DNA from: Thalassospira lucentensis | Lineage (GTDB): Bacteria > Pseudomonadota > Alphaproteobacteria > Rhodospirillales > Thalassospiraceae | Assembly: GCF_032921865.1 (NCBI RefSeq) | Contig: NZ_CP136683.1 | Span: forward strand, 102,795-166,794 | DNA length: 64,000 nucleotides | Direction of reading: 5' to 3' | Translations under genes and position numbers: made by a program | Notes under the pieces: model-generated | What the model saw: only the letters and a program-made list of their open reading frames with translations | Told to the model about the DNA's origin: nothing | Databases searched by the model: none | Shown here: piece by piece, positions 15,502-23,676 of the stretch | How positions within the stretch are numbered: position 1 is the stretch's first letter | Layout: each line of letters opens with the position of its first letter

Positions 15502-16383
15502 CTATCCCAGTGTTACGTCGAGGCCAATATCAAGGGTTGGTGCCGAGATCGTGATTTTCGAGCTTGAGATATAATCAACCCCGGTTTCAGCAACGTCCTT
15601 GATGGTGTCGATATTGATGCCACCGGATGCTTCGATCCGCGCACGGCCGGCATTAAGGGCAACCGCCTCTTTCAGACCGTTGATGCCGAAATTATCAACC
15701 AGCACCGTTGATGCGCCCGCTGCAAGGGCTTCTTCAAGCTGTATCAGCGTGTCGACTTCGATCTCGATTACGACAAGATGGCCGACATAATTGCGGGCAG
15801 CTTCAATTGCGTTGGTGATAGATCCGCAAACGGCAATGTGGTTGTCTTTGATCAGGACGGCATCATCAAGACCAAAGCGATGGTTGGCACCGCCCCCACA
15901 GCGCACCGCATACTTTTCAAATGCGCGCAGGCCCGGTGTGGTTTTCCGCGTACAGCAAATGCGTGCCTTTGTATGAGCAATTAGATCTGCGAACTTTGCG
16001 GTTGTCGTTGCGATGCCTGACAGATGGCACAGGTAGTTTAGCGCAACGCGTTCCGATGACAGTATGGCACGTGCATTGCCGGTCACCCGGGCGATTTCAT
16101 CACCCGGGGCCAGAACATCTCCATCCTTCTTGAATGCCTCAAACGCCAGCCCCGCACCGGCAAGTGCAAAGGAACTTCGTGCGAAATCGACACCACATAA
16201 ACGCCCGGCTTCACGCGAGACCAAAGATACTTTTGCACTGAGATCAGGACCAATTGTTGCATCCGTGGTCAGGTCGCCGGCGCGTCCAAGATCCTCCTTA
16301 AGGGCGGCGCGAACGCCTTCCTCGATCAGAATGTGCGGCAAGGAGGGCATGACTGCAGATGTTTTTGCGATGGTATTGGTCAT
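15502..16383 (-). CDS. nadC: Quinolinate phosphoribosyltransferase (NadC)
   Basis: A 293-residue NadC. Signature residues are present: RKTTPGLR, EKYAVRCGGGANHRFGL, DAVLIKDNH, EIEVDTLIQLEEAL, and the phosphate-binding EASGGI. The enzyme makes nicotinate mononucleotide from quinolinate (pyridine-2,3-dicarboxylate) and PRPP for NAD synthesis. Its start overlaps the upstream decarboxylase stop by 4 bp. Phthalate is a structural analogue of quinolinate, and a nadC homologue in the Burkholderia phthalate (oph) cluster is known to help growth on phthalate. This copy probably relieves the same inhibition. Confidence 0.96.
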   Translation of the reverse strand: MTNTIAKTSAVMPSLPHILIEEGVRAALKEDLGRAGDLTTDATIGPDLSAKVSLVSREAGRLCGVDFARSSFALAGAGLAFEAFKKDGDVLAPGDEIARVTGNARAILSSERVALNYLCHLSGIATTTAKFADLIAHTKARICCTRKTTPGLRAFEKYAVRCGGGANHRFGLDDAVLIKDNHIAVCGSITNAIEAARNYVGHLVVIEIEVDTLIQLEEALAAGASTVLVDNFGINGLKEAVALNAGRARIEASGGINIDTIKDVAETGVDYISSSKITISAPTLDIGLDVTLG

Positions 16384-17372
16384 AGGCTGAAGACCTCACG
16401 CGTGGAGGGGTGGAAAAGCTCGTCGATCGAAAGTTTGCGCGGTGAAAGTCCTTGGCGGTAGTGATAGTCAAGGAACGTCTCGATGACTTTGCGGTTTGGC
16501 GCAACGCCATAGGGCCAAAGATCATCACCCAGAAGGTTTTTCGCGCGATCAAGCGTGTCTTCGACAAACGGCATCGTGACCTTCGTCGCGGACGTGTCGC
16601 TCAGCGCATCAAGCGCCATCTTCTTTGATTGCGAGAACGCCTTAAGCAGCGCCCCGGGAAGCCATGGATGCTGCTCAGCCAAGCTTTTGCGGACACCCAA
16701 CACATGCATGATCGGGAAGATCGATGTACGTTTATAGTGGTCTTCTGCCGCTGAAATGCTGTCAGTGAACAGGCGCCCGACATGCGGGTGACCTTCGTTA
16801 AAGCATTTTGGCCAACGCGGACCAATGAAACCATCAATCTCACCGTCCATCAGCATCTGATTAAGCGTCGCACCGTCTGGCGCCTGGGTCATTTTGACAT
16901 CATCGGGCAGATCAACCTTGATCTTTTCCGGCCGACCCGGCGTGTCCATGCCACCACGTACCCAATGGATGTCGGATGGTTTTACCCCATAGTCATCCTC
17001 AAGAATGCCTCTCACCCAGACATTTGCCGTCAGCTGATATTCCGCAATACCGATGCGGCGTCCTTTGAGGTCTTCGGGGCTATTGATGCCTTTGTCCGTC
17101 CGGATGTAAACCGACGTGTGGCGGAAGGCGCGCGACAGGAAGACCGGAATTGCCACATAGTGAGATTCTTCTCGTGCGAGTTTTACGCAGTAGGACGAAA
17201 ATGAAAGCTCGCTGACATCGAAATCTTCGTTACGGAATGCCCGGAAGAACATTTCTTCCGGGGACAGCAGCATTGATACGGGATCTACGCCATCAATTTT
17301 GACGCGTCCATCAAAAATCGGCCTGGTGCGATCATAGTCTCCGTAGGCAAGTGAAAGTGTCAGATTACTCAC
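16380..17372 (-). CDS. pht5: 4,5-Dihydroxyphthalate decarboxylase
   Basis: About 330 residues starting at GTG behind GGAGGAAACTC. The sequence matches the 4,5-dihydroxyphthalate decarboxylase family, which has a periplasmic-binding-protein-like fold: LSLAYGDYDRTRPIFDGRV, SELSFSSYCVKLA, IPVFLSRAFRHTSVYIR, GRRIGIAEYQLTANVWVRG. It turns 4,5-dihydroxyphthalate into protocatechuate. The start overlaps the dehydrogenase stop by 4 bp (GTGA), in an operon of reductase, dehydrogenase, decarboxylase, nadC and a hypothetical gene. Ring-cleavage genes for protocatechuate are not in the window. Confidence 0.93.
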   Translation of the reverse strand: MSNLTLSLAYGDYDRTRPIFDGRVKIDGVDPVSMLLSPEEMFFRAFRNEDFDVSELSFSSYCVKLAREESHYVAIPVFLSRAFRHTSVYIRTDKGINSPEDLKGRRIGIAEYQLTANVWVRGILEDDYGVKPSDIHWVRGGMDTPGRPEKIKVDLPDDVKMTQAPDGATLNQMLMDGEIDGFIGPRWPKCFNEGHPHVGRLFTDSISAAEDHYKRTSIFPIMHVLGVRKSLAEQHPWLPGALLKAFSQSKKMALDALSDTSATKVTMPFVEDTLDRAKNLLGDDLWPYGVAPNRKVIETFLDYHYRQGLSPRKLSIDELFHPSTREVFSL

Positions 17373-18592
17373 GAGTTTCCTCCAATATTTGTTTTTTGTG
17401 TCTGTATTTGATGAAGCAGCTTGACCGGTGCTGCCGCTTCTGCGGATTGCAAAATCGCGTGGCACGCTTCAAGCGTGGCAAGGCCCCAGCGCCCGGTTTG
17501 TGATGGCGGAGCGTTAAAGCGGACAGCTTTAATCAAGGCGGAGTTAACGCCGGCGCGTGGGCCCATCTCCAGCGGTGCAGGAATGTATTTCTGTTCGAAA
17601 TGGCCGTGCAGCCAAACCCCGTTGGGCGTAATCCGCAGATCGCCGCCGTCACACGAGACAATGATCGGGCCAAAATGTTCGTGGTTTGGCGCGGGTGGTC
17701 GTGCCGGGGTTTCGCCATATGTTCGACCGGATTTCAGGGCGGATTCTTCTTCCGGGCTTGAAACCTTGGTCAAGGCTTTGCGGGCTTGACCGTAGCTTTC
17801 AGGGTCCTTCGGATAGCCAAGTTCGCCAACCCAGCCTTGCCATACATCGGAATCAAAATGCGCGTAGCCCGAATAGGTCAAAGAGGCAAAGGCACCGCCT
17901 TCAAATGTAGCCAATGCGCTATATGCGCCTTCAGTCGGGCGGGCCGGATCCCAGTTCCCGGTGGCCGCAGTGATGGTTTTCATCATGCCGCCACCCAGAA
18001 GCCTAACAATATCAAGCTGGTGGACAGCCTGACTGAAAATCACTCCGCCGCCTTCTTCTGTGACGAGTTCCTCCGGTCGACGCGGACGATATAGGAAGTC
18101 GGTATAGTTCATTGCATGAATCATGCGGACGTTGCCGACATCGCCAGACTGAATGATCTTATGGGCCAACATTACAGCCCCATCAAAGCTGTGGCTGGGG
18201 CCCACAATCAGTTGCACGCCCGCTTTCTCACAGGCTTCGACCATTTTGATGCCGTCTTCAAGATGGATCGCAAGTGGCTTCTCAACCAAAACATGCTTTC
18301 CGGCTTTCGCAGCAATTTCCACGTGATCGACATGCATTTGATGCGGTGTGGCGATATAGACGGCTTCGACGTCCGGATCGGCGCAAATATCCTCGACGTT
18401 CTGATAGGTGCGCCCGCCAAACTCCTGCTCGAACGCCGCACGTGAAGATTCCCGCGGTGCGCATGCCGCAACAAGTTGCACCCGATCATCTGCATTGATG
18501 CTTGGCAATGTCAGCATGAACCCGCGACCAAGCCCGATGACGCCAAGGCGCAAGGGCGCCTCAAGCTTCGGCTGATTAGAGTTCGATGACAA
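17369..18592 (-). CDS. pht4: Phthalate 4,5-cis-dihydrodiol dehydrogenase (Gfo/Idh/MocA family)
   Basis: About 407 residues. The N-terminal Rossmann motif is RLGVIGLGRGF; the catalytic region follows in EKPLAIHLEDG and GPSHSFDGAV. It has the family C-terminal fold with SQAVHQLDIVRLLGGG. It oxidises the cis-dihydrodiol made by the dioxygenase to 4,5-dihydroxyphthalate with NAD. The best start is a TTG at 18592 with GGGAGGG five bases upstream, inside the last codons of the reductase gene, so translation is coupled. Confidence 0.92.
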   Translation of the reverse strand: MSSNSNQPKLEAPLRLGVIGLGRGFMLTLPSINADDRVQLVAACAPRESSRAAFEQEFGGRTYQNVEDICADPDVEAVYIATPHQMHVDHVEIAAKAGKHVLVEKPLAIHLEDGIKMVEACEKAGVQLIVGPSHSFDGAVMLAHKIIQSGDVGNVRMIHAMNYTDFLYRPRRPEELVTEEGGGVIFSQAVHQLDIVRLLGGGMMKTITAATGNWDPARPTEGAYSALATFEGGAFASLTYSGYAHFDSDVWQGWVGELGYPKDPESYGQARKALTKVSSPEEESALKSGRTYGETPARPPAPNHEHFGPIIVSCDGGDLRITPNGVWLHGHFEQKYIPAPLEMGPRAGVNSALIKAVRFNAPPSQTGRWGLATLEACHAILQSAEAAAPVKLLHQIQTQKTNIGGNS

Positions 18593-19526
18593 GATTTCCC
18601 TCCCTTGCGCGGGAGACACAAATCATGATCTGGCTGTCTTTTTCTTCATCCATCAGGACCATGTCGCGATGGTCAACATCCCCTTCGATCAGCTTGCAGC
18701 GGCAAGTGCCACAGGTGCCGCTTTCACAAGAGCTTACCGTTTTGATGCCATTATCACGAAGTGCTTCGAGAACGGACCTGTCAGCAGGAACCGTGATGGT
18801 GGTATCGAGATTGGCGACTTTCACTTCAAACGGTTTATCGTCTTCGCGCACGGCATCGACGGCTTTGAAGTCTTCGAAATGCACACGCCCTTCCGGCCAA
18901 TGGCCTGAGATGGCTTTGATTTCTTCCATCAAGGGGGATGGACCGCAGCAATAGACATGCCCGGCACCGGGCTCTTCGAAGTGATCCCAGAAATCATAAA
19001 CCTGATTGAGATCGCCATTGTCGTGATGAAACTTAACGCGTGATCCGAATGCGTTTTTGATATCATCCAGATATGCAGTTTCCTCGGCAGATCGGGTGCA
19101 GTAGATCATCTCGAACGGCTTGCCCTGCGCAGACAGGTGATTGGCCATTGCGTAAATTGGAGTGACCCCGATTCCGCCTGCAATCAGCAAATATTTCGGT
19201 GCATTTTTGAGTGCGAACGAGTTCTCGGGTGCCTGAATTGTAATCTCGCTACCTTCAGTAGCTGACTCGTGCATTGAGGATGATCCGCCACGCGATTCAG
19301 GCTCGCGTTTCACGGCAATCACGTAGGTTTCCGGAAATTCCCCATCATTAACAAGCGAATAGCGGCGCATCGCGCCGGATGGCGTTTCGACGGTGATATG
19401 CGATCCCGGCGCAAAGGCAGGGAGTTCGATCTCATCCACGGGGGAAAGCGTAAACTCGCAAATATAAGGCGTTAGCTGACGCCGTGCCTCTACGCGCATT
19501 TTTATGCTTTCTAATTCTGTTGACAT
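18576..19526 (-). CDS. pht2: Phthalate 4,5-dioxygenase reductase
   Basis: About 316 residues starting MSTELES behind GGGAGGAAAA. Domains in order: FMN-binding (MRRYSLVN), NAD-binding (IAGGIGVTPIYAM, CGPSPLM) and C-terminal plant-type [2Fe-2S] ferredoxin (CESGTCGTCRCKLIEGDVDHRD with the last Cys in MICVSRA). This FMN-NAD-ferredoxin order is that of phthalate dioxygenase reductase. It passes electrons from NADH to the divergently encoded Rieske oxygenase. It is the first gene of the leftward operon; site B lies upstream. Confidence 0.95.
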   Translation of the reverse strand: MSTELESIKMRVEARRQLTPYICEFTLSPVDEIELPAFAPGSHITVETPSGAMRRYSLVNDGEFPETYVIAVKREPESRGGSSSMHESATEGSEITIQAPENSFALKNAPKYLLIAGGIGVTPIYAMANHLSAQGKPFEMIYCTRSAEETAYLDDIKNAFGSRVKFHHDNGDLNQVYDFWDHFEEPGAGHVYCCGPSPLMEEIKAISGHWPEGRVHFEDFKAVDAVREDDKPFEVKVANLDTTITVPADRSVLEALRDNGIKTVSSCESGTCGTCRCKLIEGDVDHRDMVLMDEEKDSQIMICVSRAREGNLVIEL

Positions 19527-19557
19527 TTTTTCCTCCCGAAGTAACTTTGATGAATAA

Positions 19558-19630
19558 ATTAGATATCTAATAATTCTTGTCAAGTCACTAGATGCCTGTA
19601 ATGATGTGATATTGATTCTTTGATATCTAA
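19558..19630. promoter_or_regulatory. Divergent pht2/pht3 promoter region with two operator palindromes (sites B and C)
   Basis: A perfect palindrome ATTAGATATCTAAT (19558-19571) lies upstream of the reductase, and TTTGATATCTAA (19619-19630) lies just before the dioxygenase ribosome site. They resemble the sites at 12561, 20988 and 21037, so one repressor probably controls both directions. Confidence 0.7.
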
Positions 19631-19658
19631 GAAAACACAAAGGAGGAGAGTTCACGTT

Positions 19659-20936
19659 ATGCTCAGCCATGAAGAGAATGACCTGTTAACCCGCGTCTCG
19701 GGTGATGCGCCAATGGGGAAGCTGATGCGCCAGCACTGGACGCCGGTTTGCCTCATTGAAGAAGTTGCCGAAGCGGATGGCAAACCGCTGCTGGTGGAGG
19801 CGATTGGCAATCGCTATGTCGCCTTTCGGGATTCAAACGGAAAGCTTGGTCTTCTTGATGAGCTCTGCCCGCACAGACGTGCATCTCTGGTTTTTGGTCG
19901 TAACGAAGATTGCGGACTGCGGTGCCTCTATCACGGCTGGAAGTTCGATGTTGAAGGCAACTGTGTTGCCATGTCGTCCGAACCCGAAGGCAGTCCGCTA
20001 CATGAGAAGGTAAAGCACAAGTCTTACAAGACCGTCGAATGGGGGGGCTTTGTTTGGGCATGGCTTGGCGAAGAAGAAGACATGTATCCGTTTTCGCCAC
20101 CTGCATTTGCCCCGACCGAAGATACCCAGGTTTCAATCCTGAAAATCAGGATTCCGGCCAACTGGGCGCAGATTACCGAAGGGCAGATCGATTCCGCACA
20201 TTCGTCCAGTTTGCATTCATCGGATATGAAGCCGGCCCGCGTTGAAGGCGCTTCCGCGGATGATCAGGCATGGTACCGCCCTTCGACGGATAAATCTCCG
20301 CGCATGCAGACCCAAACGACCAGCTACGGCTTCCACTATGCTGCGATCCGTAAGCCGATCAAAAATCCTAGTACCCATAACTATCTTCGTATTACCGAGT
20401 ATATTGCACCCTATACATCTCTGATCCCGCCGAATAACAATTATAATGTTGCGAGTGTTATCGTTCCTATTGACGATGAAACCACTCATTTCCATTTCAT
20501 TGCCTGGGGTGGAAAGGCCTGTCCGACAACCGAAGAGTGGCGAAAATTCAATCACGCACAAAAAGGCATTCACCTTGATGATCGTTGGGTCTCCCAGCGT
20601 CAATTGCACAATAATTTCCTGCAGGATCGCCAGGCTATGAAGCTCGGGAGTTTCACGGGTGTTAAGGGTATTCCCAATCAGGATATTGTGATGTGGGTAT
20701 CTATGGGTGCCATTGTTGATCGATCGGTAGATATTCTTGGGGCTTCCGATCTCGCGATTGTCGAGTTTCGCCGCTTGATGGTTGATGCAGCCAGAAAAGT
20801 TGCTGCCGGTGGCGATGCGATCGGTACCGTCGAGCCAAGAATTCCGCATGCAGACATCGCTTCGCGCGAGGGGGTCTATCCGCAGACAGTGGATTGGCGA
20901 ACTCTTGTGGAAGAGAAAAGTGTCGCTGCCGAATAA
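19659..20936 (+). CDS. pht3: Phthalate 4,5-dioxygenase, Rieske oxygenase subunit
   Basis: About 425 residues, starting at ATG 19659 behind AGGAGGAGA. The N-terminal Rieske [2Fe-2S] motif is CPHRRASL...CLYHGWKFD. The mononuclear iron site is in the C-terminal part (EGQIDSAHSSSLHSSD). Length and the WTPVCLIEEVAEADGKPLLVEA start fit the phthalate 4,5-dioxygenase group, which works with an FMN/ferredoxin reductase like pht2. It adds O2 to phthalate to give the 4,5-cis-dihydrodiol. Confidence 0.94.
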   Translation: MLSHEENDLLTRVSGDAPMGKLMRQHWTPVCLIEEVAEADGKPLLVEAIGNRYVAFRDSNGKLGLLDELCPHRRASLVFGRNEDCGLRCLYHGWKFDVEGNCVAMSSEPEGSPLHEKVKHKSYKTVEWGGFVWAWLGEEEDMYPFSPPAFAPTEDTQVSILKIRIPANWAQITEGQIDSAHSSSLHSSDMKPARVEGASADDQAWYRPSTDKSPRMQTQTTSYGFHYAAIRKPIKNPSTHNYLRITEYIAPYTSLIPPNNNYNVASVIVPIDDETTHFHFIAWGGKACPTTEEWRKFNHAQKGIHLDDRWVSQRQLHNNFLQDRQAMKLGSFTGVKGIPNQDIVMWVSMGAIVDRSVDILGASDLAIVEFRRLMVDAARKVAAGGDAIGTVEPRIPHADIASREGVYPQTVDWRTLVEEKSVAAE

Positions 20937-20943
20937 GGTTTTG

Positions 20944-20977
20944 ATAGCAGGTTCGTTTGTGAGCCTGCTATTTTTTT
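20944..20977 (+). terminator. Rho-independent terminator after the dioxygenase gene
   Basis: ATAGCAGG and CCTGCTAT form an 8-bp stem followed by a run of seven T, eight bases after the stop. Confidence 0.85.
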
Positions 20978-20987
20978 CGAACAAAAC

Positions 20988-21048
20988 TAAGATATCTAAT
21001 TTTATGGTTGACTGATCTCCTTTGCTGCCATTTAATTTAGATATCTTA
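20988..21048 (+). promoter_or_regulatory. Aldehyde dehydrogenase promoter flanked by two operators (sites D and E)
   Basis: TTGACT (21008) and TTTAAT (21031) are spaced 17 bp. TAAGATATCTAA (20988-20999) lies just upstream of the -35, and TTAGATATCTTA (21037-21048) just downstream of the -10, both close matches to the shared palindrome. This allows cooperative repression across the promoter. Confidence 0.7.
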
Positions 21049-21122
21049 TAAAAAAGACCAGAGAGACCTTTCCGTGATTACAAAAAATAATAAACACGGA
21101 AATTCCCGGGAGGAAAAATCAC

Positions 21123-22604
21123 ATGAAGCAGGTAGTCGCCGCTTCTGCAGCCCTGGGCACATTGCCCAACAAACTCCCCCAAGGGGTTTATTATGGTGGA
21201 GCTTGGCATAGAAGTTCTAGCCAGCAGATACCGGTTTATTCCCCATCGACCGGACAAGAAGTTGCCAAAGTTGACAGTGCCGGCGAGGAAGAACTTGAAG
21301 CCGCTGTAAAAGCTGCAACTGCAGGTCAGAAAATTTGGGCGAAGACGATCCCTTTGGAACGGTCGCGTGTTATGCGCGAAGCTGCAAGCAAGATCAAGGA
21401 GCACAAGGAAGAACTCGCGCGACTTGACGCTCTCGACAGCGGTAACTCGTTGCGGGGGATGCTGTTTGACGTGGATATCGCAGTTACCTTGATGGAATTC
21501 TTTGCGGGCTTGGCCACGGAGATTAAAGGTGAGACCGTCCCGGTTGGGGCGGGGAAAGTGAACTATGTTGTGCGAGAGCCTGTTGGTGTCGTGGCACGCA
21601 TCGTCCCATTTAATCACCCGCTGATGTTCGCCTGCGCAAAGCTTGCGCCGCCAATCATGGCTGGCAACAGTGTGATCATCAAACCATCGGAAGAAACACC
21701 GCTTTCAAGCCTAAAGGTTGCCGAACTTATTGGCGGACTTTTCCCACCAGGCGTTTTGAATGTGCTGAATGGCGGCCCTGATCTGGGGGCAGGACTTTCA
21801 ACCCATCCCGGTATCGCCAGCGTCAGCGTTGTCGGCAGTGCCGCAACCGGGCGTGCCGTCATGCGTCAGGCTGCCGATACACTTAAACATGTGTCATTGG
21901 AACTGGGCGGAAAGAACGCACTCGTCATGTTCCCGGATGCGGATGTTGAAAAGGCTGTTCAAAGCGCGGTCAAGGGCATGAACCTGCCATGGACAGCAGG
22001 ACAGTCTTGTGGCTCGACCAGTCGGGTATTCGTCCATGAAAGCCTATATGATCCCGTCGTTGATCAGTTGGCCGCCGCATTTGATGCAGTAAAGCCGGGC
22101 GATCCACTCTCACCTAGTACCGAAATGGGCTGTCTCTCGACGCGCGGTCAGTATGACAAGGTCCGCGGTTACATAGAAATAGCGCAGAATGAAGGTGCCA
22201 GGATGGTGGCGGGCGGCGATGTACCCGAAGAGCTGTCTCATGGCTTCTTTGTTCGACCGACTGTATTTGCTGACGTCACCCCCGATATGCGCATTGCGCA
22301 AGAAGAAGTGTTCGGACCGGTGCTGAGCGTCCTCAAATGGAGTGACTATGACTCCCTGATCGAAGCGGTAAATGGGGTTGATTACGGGCTCACTGCCTCG
22401 GTTTGGACGCGCGATATCTCACAAGCTATGCGTGCAGTTGATGACATTTGCGCCGGGTATGTCTGGGTCAACAATTCCAGCGACCATTTCCTTGGCACAC
22501 CGTATGGCGGGATGAAGCAATCCGGCATCGGACGCGAAGAATGCTTGGGCGAGATGCTGTCTTACACCGAGCAAAAGAACGTCAATATCACTTTCGAGGC
22601 CTGA
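21123..22604 (+). CDS. NAD(P)-dependent aldehyde dehydrogenase
   Basis: A 493-residue ALDH with GGGAGGAAAAATC before the ATG. Motifs: PFNHPLMF and KPSEETPLSS (cofactor pocket), GSAATGRAVM, ELGGKN with the general-base Glu, the catalytic Cys in GQSCGSTSR, and EEVFGPVLSV. It resembles betaine/benzaldehyde-type dehydrogenases. In this cluster it may oxidise 2-formylbenzoate to phthalate, using the product of the ThDP decarboxylase; that pairing is inference. A weak hairpin (GATGCCG/CGGCATC) follows. The transporter genes lie 88 bp downstream and may be co-transcribed. Confidence 0.9.
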   Translation: MKQVVAASAALGTLPNKLPQGVYYGGAWHRSSSQQIPVYSPSTGQEVAKVDSAGEEELEAAVKAATAGQKIWAKTIPLERSRVMREAASKIKEHKEELARLDALDSGNSLRGMLFDVDIAVTLMEFFAGLATEIKGETVPVGAGKVNYVVREPVGVVARIVPFNHPLMFACAKLAPPIMAGNSVIIKPSEETPLSSLKVAELIGGLFPPGVLNVLNGGPDLGAGLSTHPGIASVSVVGSAATGRAVMRQAADTLKHVSLELGGKNALVMFPDADVEKAVQSAVKGMNLPWTAGQSCGSTSRVFVHESLYDPVVDQLAAAFDAVKPGDPLSPSTEMGCLSTRGQYDKVRGYIEIAQNEGARMVAGGDVPEELSHGFFVRPTVFADVTPDMRIAQEEVFGPVLSVLKWSDYDSLIEAVNGVDYGLTASVWTRDISQAMRAVDDICAGYVWVNNSSDHFLGTPYGGMKQSGIGREECLGEMLSYTEQKNVNITFEA

Positions 22605-22692
22605 TGCCGTTCCAGTGGGACCTTTGACGGTCGGCATCCAATAAAAATAACAGAAATTATAAATTGAGATCTTACCCATTAGGGAGGAAAGA

Positions 22693-23676
22693 ATGAGGCT
22701 TTTGACTCTTGCCGCGGCTATTGGACTGGCCTTCGGCGTTAACACTGCACAGGCTGAACCGGTAAACCTGACGCTCTCAGGTGGCAATCCGGGTGGCTTG
22801 TGGTCCCTTCTCGGCGCAGGTATCGACCGTGCCGTAAAACAATCAGACCCAAATTCCGTTGTAACATATCAGGCAACTGGTGGTGGATTTGCAAATATTG
22901 GTTTGCTGGGAGCAAACCGGACGGATACGGGATTAGTTCACAACGCTGAAGTGAAGATTGCTCTGGCAGGTGAAGAACCCTTCAAGGCTCCTGTAAACAA
23001 CATGCGTGCAATTGGTTACATGTATAATTGGGCGCCGATGCATTTCTTCTTGGCGAAGTCGATTGCCGACGAATACAACATCGATAGCCTCGACGATCTT
23101 GCAACAGCAAAAGCACCGGTGCGTATTGGTGTAAACCGTTCGGGTAACATTACGTCCAACGTAGCGTTGTTCATGCTCGAACAAGCTGGGTTAACCACGG
23201 AAGCTGTTGAGGCAAATGGTGGACGCATTGTTCAGGCCGGGGCAAACGACCAGGCAGAACTGCTGAAGGATGGTCGTATCGACATTGTTACCAATGGTGT
23301 CTTTGTTCTTCATTCCTCATTCCGCGCAATTGACGAAAACAATGAAGTCATTGTCCTCGACATTCCCCAGAATGTAATTGATGCCACGAATGCCCGTTTC
23401 GGAACTCAAACTTATACAATCCCCGGAGGAAGTTATTCCAATCAGCCAAATGATGTCGAAACGTCGGCCCTTGGTGCTCTTCTGGTGGCGACGGATCAGA
23501 TGGAGGAAGAAACTGCATATGACCTTACCAAGGCTTTGATTGCAAATGTTGACGAGATCAAGGCGGTTCACGGTTCTATGAAGGCGCTGACCCCGGAGCT
23601 TATGGCTGATCAGGATGTTCTGCCGTTCCATCCCGGTGCAGAACGGGCATATCGCGAGGCAGGACTTCTCAAATGA
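22693..23676 (+). CDS. TAXI-family TRAP transporter solute-binding protein
   Basis: A 327-residue periplasmic protein with a signal peptide (MRLLTLAAAIGLAFGVNTAQA) and GGGAGGAAAG before the ATG. It has TAXI features: LSGGNPGGLWSLLGAGI near the start, YQATGGGFANIGLL, VRIGVNRSGNITSNVA in the middle, and HPGAERAYREAG at the end. It binds the substrate and delivers it to the permease encoded directly downstream (overlapping ATGA). Position suggests an aromatic acid such as phthalate or a precursor; specificity is not readable from sequence. Confidence 0.9.
   Translation: MRLLTLAAAIGLAFGVNTAQAEPVNLTLSGGNPGGLWSLLGAGIDRAVKQSDPNSVVTYQATGGGFANIGLLGANRTDTGLVHNAEVKIALAGEEPFKAPVNNMRAIGYMYNWAPMHFFLAKSIADEYNIDSLDDLATAKAPVRIGVNRSGNITSNVALFMLEQAGLTTEAVEANGGRIVQAGANDQAELLKDGRIDIVTNGVFVLHSSFRAIDENNEVIVLDIPQNVIDATNARFGTQTYTIPGGSYSNQPNDVETSALGALLVATDQMEEETAYDLTKALIANVDEIKAVHGSMKALTPELMADQDVLPFHPGAERAYREAGLLK

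Noticed and set aside
20217..20984. A 255-codon leftward frame opposite the Rieske dioxygenase
   Set aside because: Shadow of the dioxygenase gene; composition follows the complementary codons and no motif is visible.
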